Below, in pieces: positions 33,005 to 43,370 of a DNA stretch of 64,000 bases. The translations under genes and the position numbers were made by a program. Every line of letters begins with the position of its first letter. Within the stretch, counting starts at the first letter, position 1. Origin of the DNA: Anniella stebbinsi (Eukaryota; Chordata; Lepidosauria; Squamata; Anniellidae); assembly GCA_029215795.1 (NCBI GenBank), contig JARDYH010000002.1:61543001-61607000 (forward strand). Direction: 5' to 3'. The notes below the pieces were generated by a model. It searched no databases and was not told the DNA's origin. It saw nothing but the letters and a program-made list of their open reading frames with translations.

Positions 33005-35884
33005 ATATTAAATTTTATTATCCCATATAATTTTCACAGGGCCAGCTATGTTTTGACTCTAATAACAAAAGTTATATCAGAAACTGGACACTTTACATCA
33101 TGATACACATATGTAGACTTTAAGCAAATCAAATTCAAGAACTTGGCATCATGGTACGGATGAGCTGTACTTCAAATTTAGATGTGTAGAAAGTTTGAAC
33201 CTGTTACGACTGAATTGTTTTTACAGAAATGCATAAACTTACTGTTGTGTTTGGTTGTGTGTATGACTATTAACGGCTACTACTAATCAAATAATGTACA
33301 CGAAAAGTGTACATGGCTACCTTGAAGTGTAATGTGTAAAAGGGACATTTTAAATAGCTCTCACAATGTCTTCAGTTCAGCAAGACCAAAGATGATTTAG
33401 ATGGAACATAACTAGTTTAAGGCAATGCTACAAACCCTACACTGGAGAAATTAAGTCATACAGCCCTTTAATTACTAAGGAATGGGGAAGAAAAACCACA
33501 AACAAAATGCATACACACTATCTATTATAGCGGGATTCTGATAGTAACATGGTAGTCCTTTAGACTTTGGCAAATAGCACCTATAACCTTATTAGGAGGC
33601 AGACATGTGTGGACTCACATTGTGATACTGAATGCACACACCTCTCTGCTGCTTGGAAATCCAGAGATACCAAATTGTAGCAGAGCTTGGCCACATGGCC
33701 AGAAAATACAGAAAACTCCCTCCCTCGTTATTATAGGCCCAATGTTTTCAGATGACTTCTGGTTATTTGCACTCACCATTCCTATAAATCTAACAAAGTA
33801 GCCGCAAATCCCTAACGTTTGGGCTGATTGATCAGAATTAAAAAGAACACTCTCTTAGCTAACCTACTCGCAATATACAATTTTATTCTGAATAGATATG
33901 CTTTCGTGATATTTTCCACATTTATGGCCAAATCCCCCAAGCACTGCTCCTGTCAATCTTCATTTGTCTTACTAACAGGAATGGATGGTGTAGAAGTCAG
34001 TGGATTCCAGTGTTAGTTGGTTTTACTTTTTGAAAACTGTCTTAACTACACCTGCCCTCATGAATGGCATGTAGTGGAGCTTTTCAAGAAATGGACAAGT
34101 ACACTCAAGTAGTTTATTTTATGCAAGCTCAAGTGGGAAACAAAAAGCATTGTAGGCCCAAGACATTACTGCAGAATTTAACCAATACATCACTGTGATC
34201 TTTCATGTCTTAAGTTACATCAGTGCTGTATCTTCTATAAAGCCACACCCACACACAGTGTGGTAGTGCAGTAGACGTTAACAGCTCCAATAACTAAAGT
34301 ATCAAAAAAATGGAAGTTGAGCCACTCAGTGTTAGAGCGCATCTACATCTCCCTTTAAAACCACATCAGCATTTAAACTCAAGACAATCGTCTAGGTTTA
34401 TACACAGCACTAACATATAGGAAACTCTATAATGGGTATCTTTTTTGACAATTAATGTCTACAATGGCACAGTAGTCTACTTTGCATAAGAGGACATTCA
34501 ACAGATCCAATTTTTGCGATTGTAAGCCTTTCAGCGTAGTGGTATTCATATGCACTGCAACTTATGACTTTTTGACAAGAGTTGTTCTCAAACTGAAAAC
34601 ACACATACTTGGAAGCAGGTTCTGCAAGAAATCAATGAGGCGTGCTTTCAAATAGATGTGTTTTATAATTGCAGTGGTAAAGTTCACTTTGATTGCTTGG
34701 AACTACATTAGAATGTGAAATCTCCCCACCTACAAGAATATACAAGACATTATCTATTAGGCATGAGCAAAAAGAATACCAGTCATATGGCAAGAAACCG
34801 CACATACCCCAAAGTGTGTGATTCACCATACAAAGTGGCTCTCAAGCCCAAAAGTGGTAGCAGCCAGGACAAAGCAACACATTACCCTATTACACTAATG
34901 AGGAGTTTTTTCAACAATTAATTTAGACTCTTTTAATAGGCAAATGTAATACATTCAGAGATGTTATTCAACCATGCCTAGCATTTGTACATATGTTGCT
35001 TAATAAGCCAGTTATTTAGATTACAATCCTTAAACCACTTATGCTAATGCCATCCTATCAGATACTCAAGTAGTAAAGAGATTGCAATATTGGCTTTGAG
35101 TCACAAGTTATTTAACCCAGTGCACTTTAGCTTAGTTCTATTGACTTTAAGTGGGACTAACCAACTTTAAAGTTTAGATGGTCTGTGTCATAGCCTACTG
35201 ATTTTTGTATTCTTGAAAGCAGCAGCAGCACCACAAGCTCAAAGACTCAGCTTCAAGAATTACAAGACATTCTCCCCATTTGTTTGATTTTGAAATAAAA
35301 ATACAATAAACTACACAGACCTTTTTCAATGTACAGAGAATTGGTTTCCTCAAAGTTCAGTCTAAAATTTGGTACTGTAAATAAGACCAACCCCACCCCA
35401 AGAAATGGTTCTGCAAGAAAATGTAAGTAGAATTTTCATAGCAAATCAAAACAGTGCAGTACAAGGTTTTGAGGCTATAGTTAATCACGCTTGCTTCTGT
35501 TTTATTCCCATACCTTCCAAATTTTGAGAAATCAGATTGTTCCCATTTTTTTATATGGACAATCTTCTAAGTAACAATCTAAAGGATTTTCTTTAAAGCA
35601 CTATGTTCCTACGAAATAGTCTTATTAGTTAAAAAAAATAGCAACCTTAAGTTAGATCTCTCAGCAGATATGAACAGAAGGGGGGAAAACATGTAACACA
35701 AATAAAAAGCTGCTTTTTCTCCACAGCTTTTTGGGAAGATGTGTTTTGCCACTTTAAGTGGAGGGGAAGGATAAAGGTACTTAAAATGTTCCCCATGTTT
35801 AATTGTTCTGTAACTAGAAATTATTTAAAGAACAGTATTTTTTTTTAAACAAATAGTGGATCTGAAGCATTTTCTCAATGTGAG
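33005..35884 (-). other. TMED7: Probable TMED7 3' UTR
   Basis: AT-rich sequence without recognised repeats, directly downstream of the TMED7 stop codon. Minus-strand AATAAA signals occur near 35510, 34110, 33872 and, last, 33013-33020, so several polyadenylation sites are possible. The extent is inference. The ORFs at 33607-34921 are not credible genes. Confidence 0.4.
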
Positions 35885-36121
35885 TTATGATCCAACACGA
35901 GTTGTGGTGGTTCTTTTGTCTGAGAAGAAGCTTTTGAGAAGAAATACCTGCCCAATGCTAACTACAAGAAGAATGATGGCTTCTCCTATTGACCAATGTG
36001 CCACCCTTGTGTTCAAGTCTTCTGCTCTGCTGCGGCCTTGCGCTTCCCTCAACCGAAAATGAGTCTGGTAGTCAATGACAGATTTTAGAGCTTCATGAAT
36101 TGAAACACATGCTGACTCCAT
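35885..36121 (-). CDS. TMED7: TMED7 exon 3 (residues 144-221)
   Basis: Last coding exon, starting with Met144 directly after a minus-strand CTAG acceptor (36124-36122) and ending at the TAA at 35887-35885. It encodes the membrane-proximal coiled coil (about 144-183, with [20 protein letters not shown]), one transmembrane helix (about 187-206, [18 protein letters not shown]) and the cytosolic tail [14 protein letters not shown]. In p24 proteins the paired Phe binds COPII coat. The sequence is almost invariant among vertebrates, so identification is secure. Confidence 0.97.
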   Translation of the reverse strand: MESACVSIHEALKSVIDYQTHFRLREAQGRSRAEDLNTRVAHWSIGEAIILLVVSIGQVFLLKSFFSDKRTTTTRVGS

Positions 36122-36712
36122 CTAGATACAAAAAGAAAGAATTTTTTAGAAGTTCTCTATTGAACAATGTATGTAGGATTGTTGCTTTTGTTTAGCATCT
36201 TCTACACATTACGCTTTATTTACTCAAGTCTAAGCAACAACATTCACTATGACAATATCATTTTCTCATCTAATTATCTACAAAGGTTTTGATTTTATAA
36301 TAGTAAGCCTTCGGACAAAGTAAAATAAGTCTTCATATACTCAATTGTAGGATATAGGTAGGTTCACTACTTTGTGAACTGGAAACATTTCTTGAACAGC
36401 ACTAGGGGATAGTGACATTCTGCAGCAATGTTTTTCCCTATCCTGATGATACATCTGTCTTAGCTGCTCACACTCCTCTTGTTGGGACAAAAGCAGCAAC
36501 CATACAACTATGTTTCAGTAGTAGAGCAAGTGAATAACTAGAGCTGTCACTAATACTATGGCTGTCTTCTTAAACATAATAAAACCCACATTTTAATTAG
36601 TAATTTCAGAGTTAAAAACTAACTCTATATTTATACGCAACTGTGCAATTTCAGTTAATGTATCTTTGAAGCTTGTGCATTTTGATCATGATCACAATAT
36701 TAGTTATTTAAA

Positions 36713-36838
36713 GCACAATCCTATGCATGTTTAAACAAAAATGTCTTACAATTCCCAGCATTCCCCAACCAGCTGAGCTGACTGAATACTGGAAGTTGTA
36801 GGAGTTTTTTCCATCTAAACATACATAGAATTGCACCC
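36713..36838. mobile_element. MITE-D copy 2, palindromic
   Basis: GCACAATCCTATGCATGTTTA at the left and the diverged complement CTAAACATACATAGAATTGC at the right. Same family as 32764-32860. Confidence 0.7.
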
Positions 36839-37273
36839 TTAGTAGCTTTTTGACTGAAGCCTTCACAGCGGTGATAAGGATTTTTGATCTGGGCATTGAT
36901 ATAAAATCAAAACCTGGAAATCTAGTTTCCTCCAAGCCTCTACAGAAACATTTTAAGGTAAAGTAGAAACATATTTCACTGCACCAGGGTAAAGTTCACA
37001 CCTCACATTCTAGCATTTCAGAGGAAAAACACAGAACGACATAACCCAAAACATCCTCTCCCGACAACAAGCCTCGCAATCTCTTTCTCCGAATAGACTG
37101 TGAATTAGACATGACTCAACGGCCCTCAAACACAATCTTACAGACAAGATGGCACCCCCAATGTAAATATTTTTAGTTCTTCCAGAGGAAAATTACTGGC
37201 CATTAGAAGAAACTAAATAACACCAAGTTACAGTGATCGAAGGTTATCAGGAAACAATAAATTTCATTGAGGT

Positions 37274-37561
37274 GTCAAATGCCCCGGATATTGTTTTATT
37301 ATGGTTTAAGATATTGTTTAGCTGAAACATTTATTGGCATGTACCCATCACAGGAGGGAGGGGGTGAGTGGTATGTGACGTCAAAGCCTGTAACAGAGAT
37401 AAATGAAACAGTTTTGTCTTTGTGATTCAGAGAGCTTTGGTACTACCCATGTGCCACTTCTCTCTCCTTCGTACGTTGTTTTGAATAAACCTGTTGGACT
37501 GAACTCTGCCTGTTCCTGGTGATTCTTCAATTTGAGAGTTAGAGAATATTTCCTTAACAGT
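37274..37561 (+). mobile_element. Possible solo LTR inside TMED7 intron 2
   Basis: A TG...CA segment with TTTGAATAAACCTGTTGG near 37479, resembling a retroviral R/U5 polyadenylation region, and a CT-rich stretch upstream. No target duplication was found and no internal retroviral genes follow, so this is tentative. Confidence 0.3.
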
Positions 37562-38322
37562 GGGGCTAACATCCACAGGACAAAATCAAATGTCATGGAA
37601 GCCATCCATTTACGCAACGGGACTTTCCCCTCCTCTCATCCCAAAGAACCCCCCTCCCCCGAACTCTGCTCCAGAAGTCCCCCAATCCTCCAGAACAGTT
37701 TGAGAGTACAGAGGAAACTGAGGGTGAGTGGGGAGACAGAATCACCCCTTTCCACTAACCCAAGCCATTCTATCTCTGGGAAGGGTTAATTGGATACTAC
37801 CCATCAAATGCAATGGCTACATTAAAAAAAATACTTTAAAAAAGCCACACACACAAGCCTGCCAAGCTGGAGCAAGAGTCGGCTATCGCCTTTATCTGCT
37901 TGCTTCTCTCCTTGGCTCCTCCTCAAAGGTCAGTTGGGAACAATACAACCGGAGCAGGCATCTAATGATTTCACCTGTCTCCCTCATCAATTTACATTGT
38001 TATTTTCAGCTCTCATCTAACTAGACATTTTTTCTGCATTTTGGGAAACAGAATACAGGATTTGATACTGGTAACAGAGTCAAAAACATAAGATTTGTTT
38101 GTGAATTACCCAATCAACAACAAGCTCCAATTTACATTACTAGTATGTTGTCAGCCATTACCATTTTTTGATCAACTGATGTGCTTCGTTCAGTTAACCA
38201 GTCCTAAATACAGGAAACTGGATAGAAATAGTATTTGTGAAGACTTATAACTTGGTTTCAGTGTATCTGGGGTCAAATAGGATGCTATCATTTATTCAAA
38301 TTAACTTAACAGGCAAGAGTAC

Positions 38323-38568
38323 CTGAGTAAGTGCAGTGACTCTGTTTTCACTAGGAAACAGAGGTGGATCGTCTCCAACCTGGAAATCAAAGTACACTGT
38401 TTTGTGCGTAAAGGTAGAAAACTCATTGCTGAAGCAAAATTTATATGTTCCATTCTTGGAGGCAGTAAAGGTAAAACTATCATATTGTTTCTTCATTTCT
38501 TTGTATAATGCATTGCCATCTGGATCTTCTAAGCGGCAGTCAACATCGTAGTGTCCTCCAGTAATCAC
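38323..38568 (-). CDS. TMED7: TMED7 exon 2 (residues 62-143, GOLD domain)
   Basis: The exon begins with GTG (Val62) right after a CCACAG acceptor (38574-38569) and ends ACTCAG before the donor GTACTC. It is 246 nt, 82 codons, phase 0 at both ends. It supplies most of the lumenal GOLD domain: [16 protein letters not shown], then [19 protein letters not shown] and [16 protein letters not shown]. Asn100 sits in an NGT N-glycosylation sequon, and Cys72 can pair with a cysteine from exon 1. The open frame past 38323 is intron. Confidence 0.97.
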
Positions 38569-41500
38569 CTGTGGAACAAAGAAAAATAGTATTTGGAACA
38601 GTAGTCAATAGTACCACTATTCCTGGCAAGTAAGGCAAACATCTTTACTGAATAAACAGATTAGTCACAGTAAACATAGCATACTGTTGCTAAAGACAGT
38701 TCCATCATGGGAAATCAGGTTTATTTACTCATAATCAACAGATTATAGGGCAGCATTATAACATTTGTTCAGTTTTTATTACATTTCAGACTTTAAATTT
38801 TCATGGTGGAAGTGTCTAGCCCACCTATAACTAAAGAAAAGCAGGGGAAACTGCCAGATAAAATCAAAATGCCAGATAAAATCAAAATGCAGGGCCTGAG
38901 TACACTTCATCTGATTTGTACAACAGCCACAAACCAGATAAAGGCCACAGCTTCTATCCTCTATTCTGGATTTACCCCATGGCCCTTATAATCTTATGTC
39001 TAAAGTTTGATCCAGCAGAGGGAACCAAAGCACAGAAGAGGGGGAAGGCAAGTTTTCCAGTTCCCTCCTCCCCCTGCAGCTGCTTTCACCCTTCAAAAAT
39101 CTGTCCCGAGGGTCCCAAAATACTGTGAAGCACATTTTCGGAGGGCAGAAGTGGCTGCAGGGGGAGGAGGGGGATCAGATAAAGTTCCCCTCCCCTTTAT
39201 AACTGGCAGGAGTGTCCCCCACCCCACCCCAAGTGGAACTCCACTCAGGGAATACTCCTGTTGATCAAGACCAAACCCATTATATTTTGTAGCATTGTAC
39301 TAGTGTGTTACACCTTAAGAATAACGTGTTATGCAATAAGGCTCCACAATAGGTTGTAAAACTATCCAGTTAGAAAAGAGTTGCACCAATCCTCTCACAC
39401 ACAAAACACCTACACAAAAAGAAAACTTCCAAAAAGTGCCATAGAAAGTGAATTTATTTTCTGAAATTTACCTAACAGATTTGTAGAGATAGAAAACAGG
39501 AAAAGTAAGATAGCCCAAATCTTATGAAACGAGAAGCAAAATTCTTGGTAAAGACTAGTAAGCTCAAAGTTTGTTGAGTAAACTTTTGAAAAGAACAATT
39601 TTCTAAGACAGATTTAGATATTTTCCTCCTGTTTTTGCATAAAACTTTCAAAGACAACTATTGCTGCAAATGTAAAATTTTGATGCACTTGTTTCAAGTA
39701 CACATGGAGATAATTCTAGAGGACATTATCCACACATACCTCATATTGAAATCAAGGGGTCTTAAGCCAACACGTAATGCCTATGTAGCACTATGCAAGT
39801 GTTGGTCACTTGCAGAATCACAGAATCTTGAGGAAGGAGCAGGTAATGGCTATTTGGGAAATTGAGTGCAAGCAGAAAAGTCTAAGATAATAGGGAGTAC
39901 GGAATGAATTGAGAATCCAGACATTCACAATACTTCTACAGTATACCACAAACATAGCTAGTGGACATCAGATATGACCTTGCACAGGGGGTTATGAGAT
40001 TCTGACATCATCTTATTGCAGCTAAGAGAACAATTCAATTACAAAAGTGCTGAAGGAATCACTTGCAACAACACTGTAGTATGGACTGCTTCAGTTCAGC
40101 ATATTCCATTCCTTTCCCACTCCCTTCTGGTTTTCCATTCTCAACCACAGCATTTTGCTTTGTAGATTTCTTTTGGGGGGGGGGGTACTTTTGAAGGCCA
40201 TTTAATTAACCCCAAGCCTGCTGATACCTACCTCTTGTGCATGGATGGCACCATTTGGGGTACATACGGGATTGCACACTTTGATATTTGAGATTGAGCA
40301 CCTAATTTTTTTGTATCCATCCACCATAATCTTAAATTCCACAAGACTTCTTGCTCTTTTGATAATCACCTTTCAGATACTAGCTGTTTTTCACTACTGT
40401 AATTCGCTCTCTTAAACCTTGATAACGTCAAACATAATCTCAGTAATGAGTCTGTTTTATGGGAATAACATTCTAATATTGCTCAAACCAAATGGGGGTG
40501 CAGATGTGATTTCGAGAAGAAGGAGTACCTCACAGATTAGAAGAAAAGGAAGTAGGTAGCATGACAATCTGTTATTGCTAAATGGGATGGTGCTATGTGG
40601 CTTCACACTACTGGCAGTGTCCAACACGATTGCATAAACAGCAGTGCTTCCTTTGTTTTTGCTTTAACAATGAGATGATTCACCATTCAGGTTGGGTGGT
40701 AAAGAAATATATTTCTTGACATTTTAGGTCACAAACCTTTCTGAGAAAACAATACAAGACACACTCCCCACGGTTTCATTTTTTCTGTGTTGTAAACACT
40801 GGTCTAAAACCCTAGAGAAGTACCCCTCCCCTATCTATTAATCTCTGCTGCACCTGAGTCCTATTTAGCCTTTAAAAAATTATTTAATCACAATAGTTGG
40901 GAAAAGATCCATGCCACATAATCCCTCCTCAATTTCATGCATATTATGTAAGATCCCCCAAGCACGCACACATACACAGCTTTCATGCAAATGGCACAGA
41001 CTTGTGTAGAAGGGAAGCCTACATGTGTACAGCCTCCTGTCTAGACATTTGTGCCATATGGATGGAATGCCATGGGGTGTACGTAATGTGCATGATGTTG
41101 GGGTGAAGCTTTATAGTGCAGCCCTGTTCCTTGATCATATGATTAGGGAAGAAAATGTTGACTGTTCAAATAAGGCTACTGCTCCATCGCAATGCAACTT
41201 TGCAGAGAAATGATGGCTGGGTTAATTCAGCATTCTAACTTCAGAGCTTGCATTCTAATGCAAGGGAACCTGCACCCCCTCCTCTTTACAAAACAAATCA
41301 AAACCAGGAATGCGCCTTGAAGATTCTGGCTTGGTAGCAAACAGAAACAAATTGCTGATGGTTGGAGTCTTCCCCACAACAATTTTCCAGAAGGAGTAGA
41401 TGATAAAACAATGAGACACAGCGGTATATGTGCCCCTCTTTATAGAACTATAAGTAACAAGTGATTCATTTTAACTGGGTCGCATGAACTGGTTGTATAC

Positions 41501-42251
41501 ATTTTTCAGGCCTGTAAAGCCAAAGTATTTGGCATATCATTTTCCTTTTATTAAAAAAATAAAATGAAACACTTATTTCATATAATGTTCTTTTCTGGGC
41601 ATAGCACACAATGTAGGTATTTAAGAATGGACCAGATCTAATAGTTTCAAAGCCAAAACAAGTCTTACTATTTATGTATGAACAACAGACAAAGGAATAG
41701 TAATAAATAATTAACTTTTTCTTAGAGACTTATTCAGCCACCAAAGGATTCTCCAATTGTAATCTGCTGCATGTGGTTGATACTCTTGTAGTCACTAGTG
41801 AGCTTTTTTTCAGAGTCGTATAGCTTCAGTTACAAACAAATAATAGAAGTCCCCTTTAGTAGAACAGAAGACAGACCAGCTGATGATGGTAAGAGGACAG
41901 GTTGGGAGATACTGATGAGGAGTTAATGGGTGAGAGCAGTCTCTCAACATGGCACACGTATTCAGACACTCCTGCAGATTTAATTACCTCTCCAGCAGCC
42001 TGTTGTCTTTACAAGGTTAACTCAAGAAGTTAACAGCAGCAAAAAGGGAAGATTCTTCTGCCTCATGCTGCCTTTTCAAAGCCAGCTTTCGGGAAGCAGG
42101 GAATTCTTACCCACCTTCACGTCTGTCTGTCTGAAGTCATGCAACCGTACATTCCCTCCCCCCCCCCCCCAATTAATTAAGACATGCACGCGCGCGCAGC
42201 CAAGGGCGTGATCTTGCCTATGTGGCGTTGGAGAAGGAATGATGCCCTTAC
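38569..42251 (-). other. TMED7: TMED7 intron 1
   Basis: 3.7 kb, phase 0, with donor GTAAGG at 42251-42246. No recognised mobile elements. A 20-bp tandem (GATAAAATCAAAATGCCA) lies near 38857-38890, and homopolymer G runs lie near 40175 and 42160. The short ORFs inside have no support. Confidence 0.85.
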
Positions 42252-43200
42252 CTGAAATTCCAGGGTACACTTGGTGCCTTGCGCGATCTCCTCATAGAAG
42301 CACTGCTTGGCGTTGTCTGGCAACTCGAAGGTGATCTCCGAGGCGCGGACAGGCCAACCCAAGTTCAGCAGCAGCACCAAAGCCGCCGACAATCCCGCGG
42401 AGGCACCAGGGCCCTGCCAGCCCCTCAGCAACATCTCCCTGACGGGGACTCGACAACAAGCGCGAGGGGGTGAACTGAGAGAGAAAGAAAAGCGGCGAAG
42501 TGAGACGCGAACAGGAAGGAAGCCAAGCGCAGGCAACCCAAAGGCTGGCCGAGAGGGATGTCACCCGACCACCTCACCTGTGAAGAAGCCAGGCGCGAAC
42601 CGGTCTCCACCTGCGGCGTGGCTAAAAGGGGAAGGGGGTGCGCAAAAAGGAGACGACGACCCGGAAGCGACCGGATTCCACCTTGCACAGGCAGAAAGAA
42701 TTTCCGGGTGAGTTGTCATTGTAGACGTGGTGTTCTTTGGGCGATCCGGGCGGGGCTAGAGGAGGGAAGGGGCGGAGAACGGACAAAGAGGTGGGGGCTG
42801 CATGGAGCGCTGTGGTGATTCCACGCCGCTTGCGGGGAGCTCTTATTGGTGCTTCCTAGGCGAGGCGCTGATAGGACGTTGCTGGGCGACGGCCGTTATG
42901 TCGCTTTGTGGAGCTCTCTGCCCCCCCCCCCCGCGCCACCTTGGGGAGAGGGGGAGAGGCCCGCGCCTTTTCCTGGGCGGTGTAATCAGTTGGTGCGTAG
43001 CTTGCAAAACGTGCCTTGGAAATGTAACCGCGTCTCTTTCCTTAACAGATACGTCAGGATCTGCCTCAGCGGGTCAACTGTCACCTGGTCGCAGCTATTT
43101 CATCAGGCCGTTGCACAGAGAGAGAAGGGAAGCGGGCCCGCTTCAGTGGCTCAGCTAAGAGGCCAGCGACGTTTGGCTCCTGCGCGCCACTCCTTCCATC
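42180..43200 (-). promoter_or_regulatory. TMED7: CpG-island promoter of TMED7
   Basis: Dense CpG and GC-rich sequence surrounds exon 1 and extends about 0.7 kb upstream, with GC boxes (for example GGGCGGGGC near 42750 and GGGGCGG near 42770). It lies 5' of the start codon on the minus strand. No TATA box is evident, which fits a housekeeping secretory-pathway gene. The overlapping plus and minus ORFs here (for example 42307-42711 and 42846-43220) are treated as CpG-island artefacts. A divergent non-coding transcript is possible but not shown. Confidence 0.75.
42252..42434 (-). CDS. TMED7: TMED7 exon 1 (residues 1-61)
   Basis: TMED7 is a type I p24-family cargo receptor cycling between ER and Golgi in COPII/COPI vesicles. 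From the literature it also helps traffic TLR4 and restrains endosomal TRAM signalling. The ATG at 42434 (G at -3) is preferred because it gives a compact signal peptide, residues 1-31 (hydrophobic core [11 protein letters not shown]), cleaved before [14 protein letters not shown], the start of mature p24. The longer in-frame start at 42536 would bury the signal peptide. Cys45 and Cys56 are in the GOLD domain. The exon ends GAATTTCAG at 42252. The full spliced protein is 221 aa, close to the 224 aa remembered for human. Confidence 0.95.
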
Positions 43201-43254
43201 GTTACCGTTCCAGCTTGTAATAAAAACTTTCTAAAAAGGTAGTCGTTTGTTAAT

Positions 43255-43370
43255 CTGTTGCGGCAAGAACCATGAAGGGTCCTGTGGCACTTTAAAGACC
43301 AACACTTTTGTTACAGCAAAATACGCTTCCGTGGAGACAGTCCACTTCATCAGATTCATTCGTCTTTATT
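43255..43370 (-). mobile_element. Retroelement 3' fragment with hammerhead-like motif
   Basis: The plus strand reads GGGTCCTGTGGCACTTTAAAG, then GTCCACTTCATCAG. On the minus strand this is CTGATGAAGTGGA, a 5-nt loop, TCCAC, GGAAGC. That is a hammerhead-type core with a 5-bp stem II, but with GGAA instead of the essential GAAA. A more diverged relative lies at about 56265-56345. Confidence 0.55.

Larger units (their letters stand above)
36122..38322 (-). other. TMED7: TMED7 intron 2
   Basis: Bounded by a CAG/GTACTC donor at 38323/38322 and a CTAG acceptor at 36122, phase 0. It contains a MITE-D copy (36713-36838) and a possible solo LTR (37274-37561). Confidence 0.9.

Noticed and set aside
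42435..42536. Upstream in-frame Met of TMED7 exon 1
   Set aside because: It would add 34 Arg/Ser-rich residues before the signal peptide, unlike other p24 proteins.
42307..43220. Several overlapping ORFs of 86-134 codons on both strands near the TMED7 start
   Set aside because: They lie in a CpG island where stops are rare, overlap the real exon 1 in other frames and have low-complexity composition.
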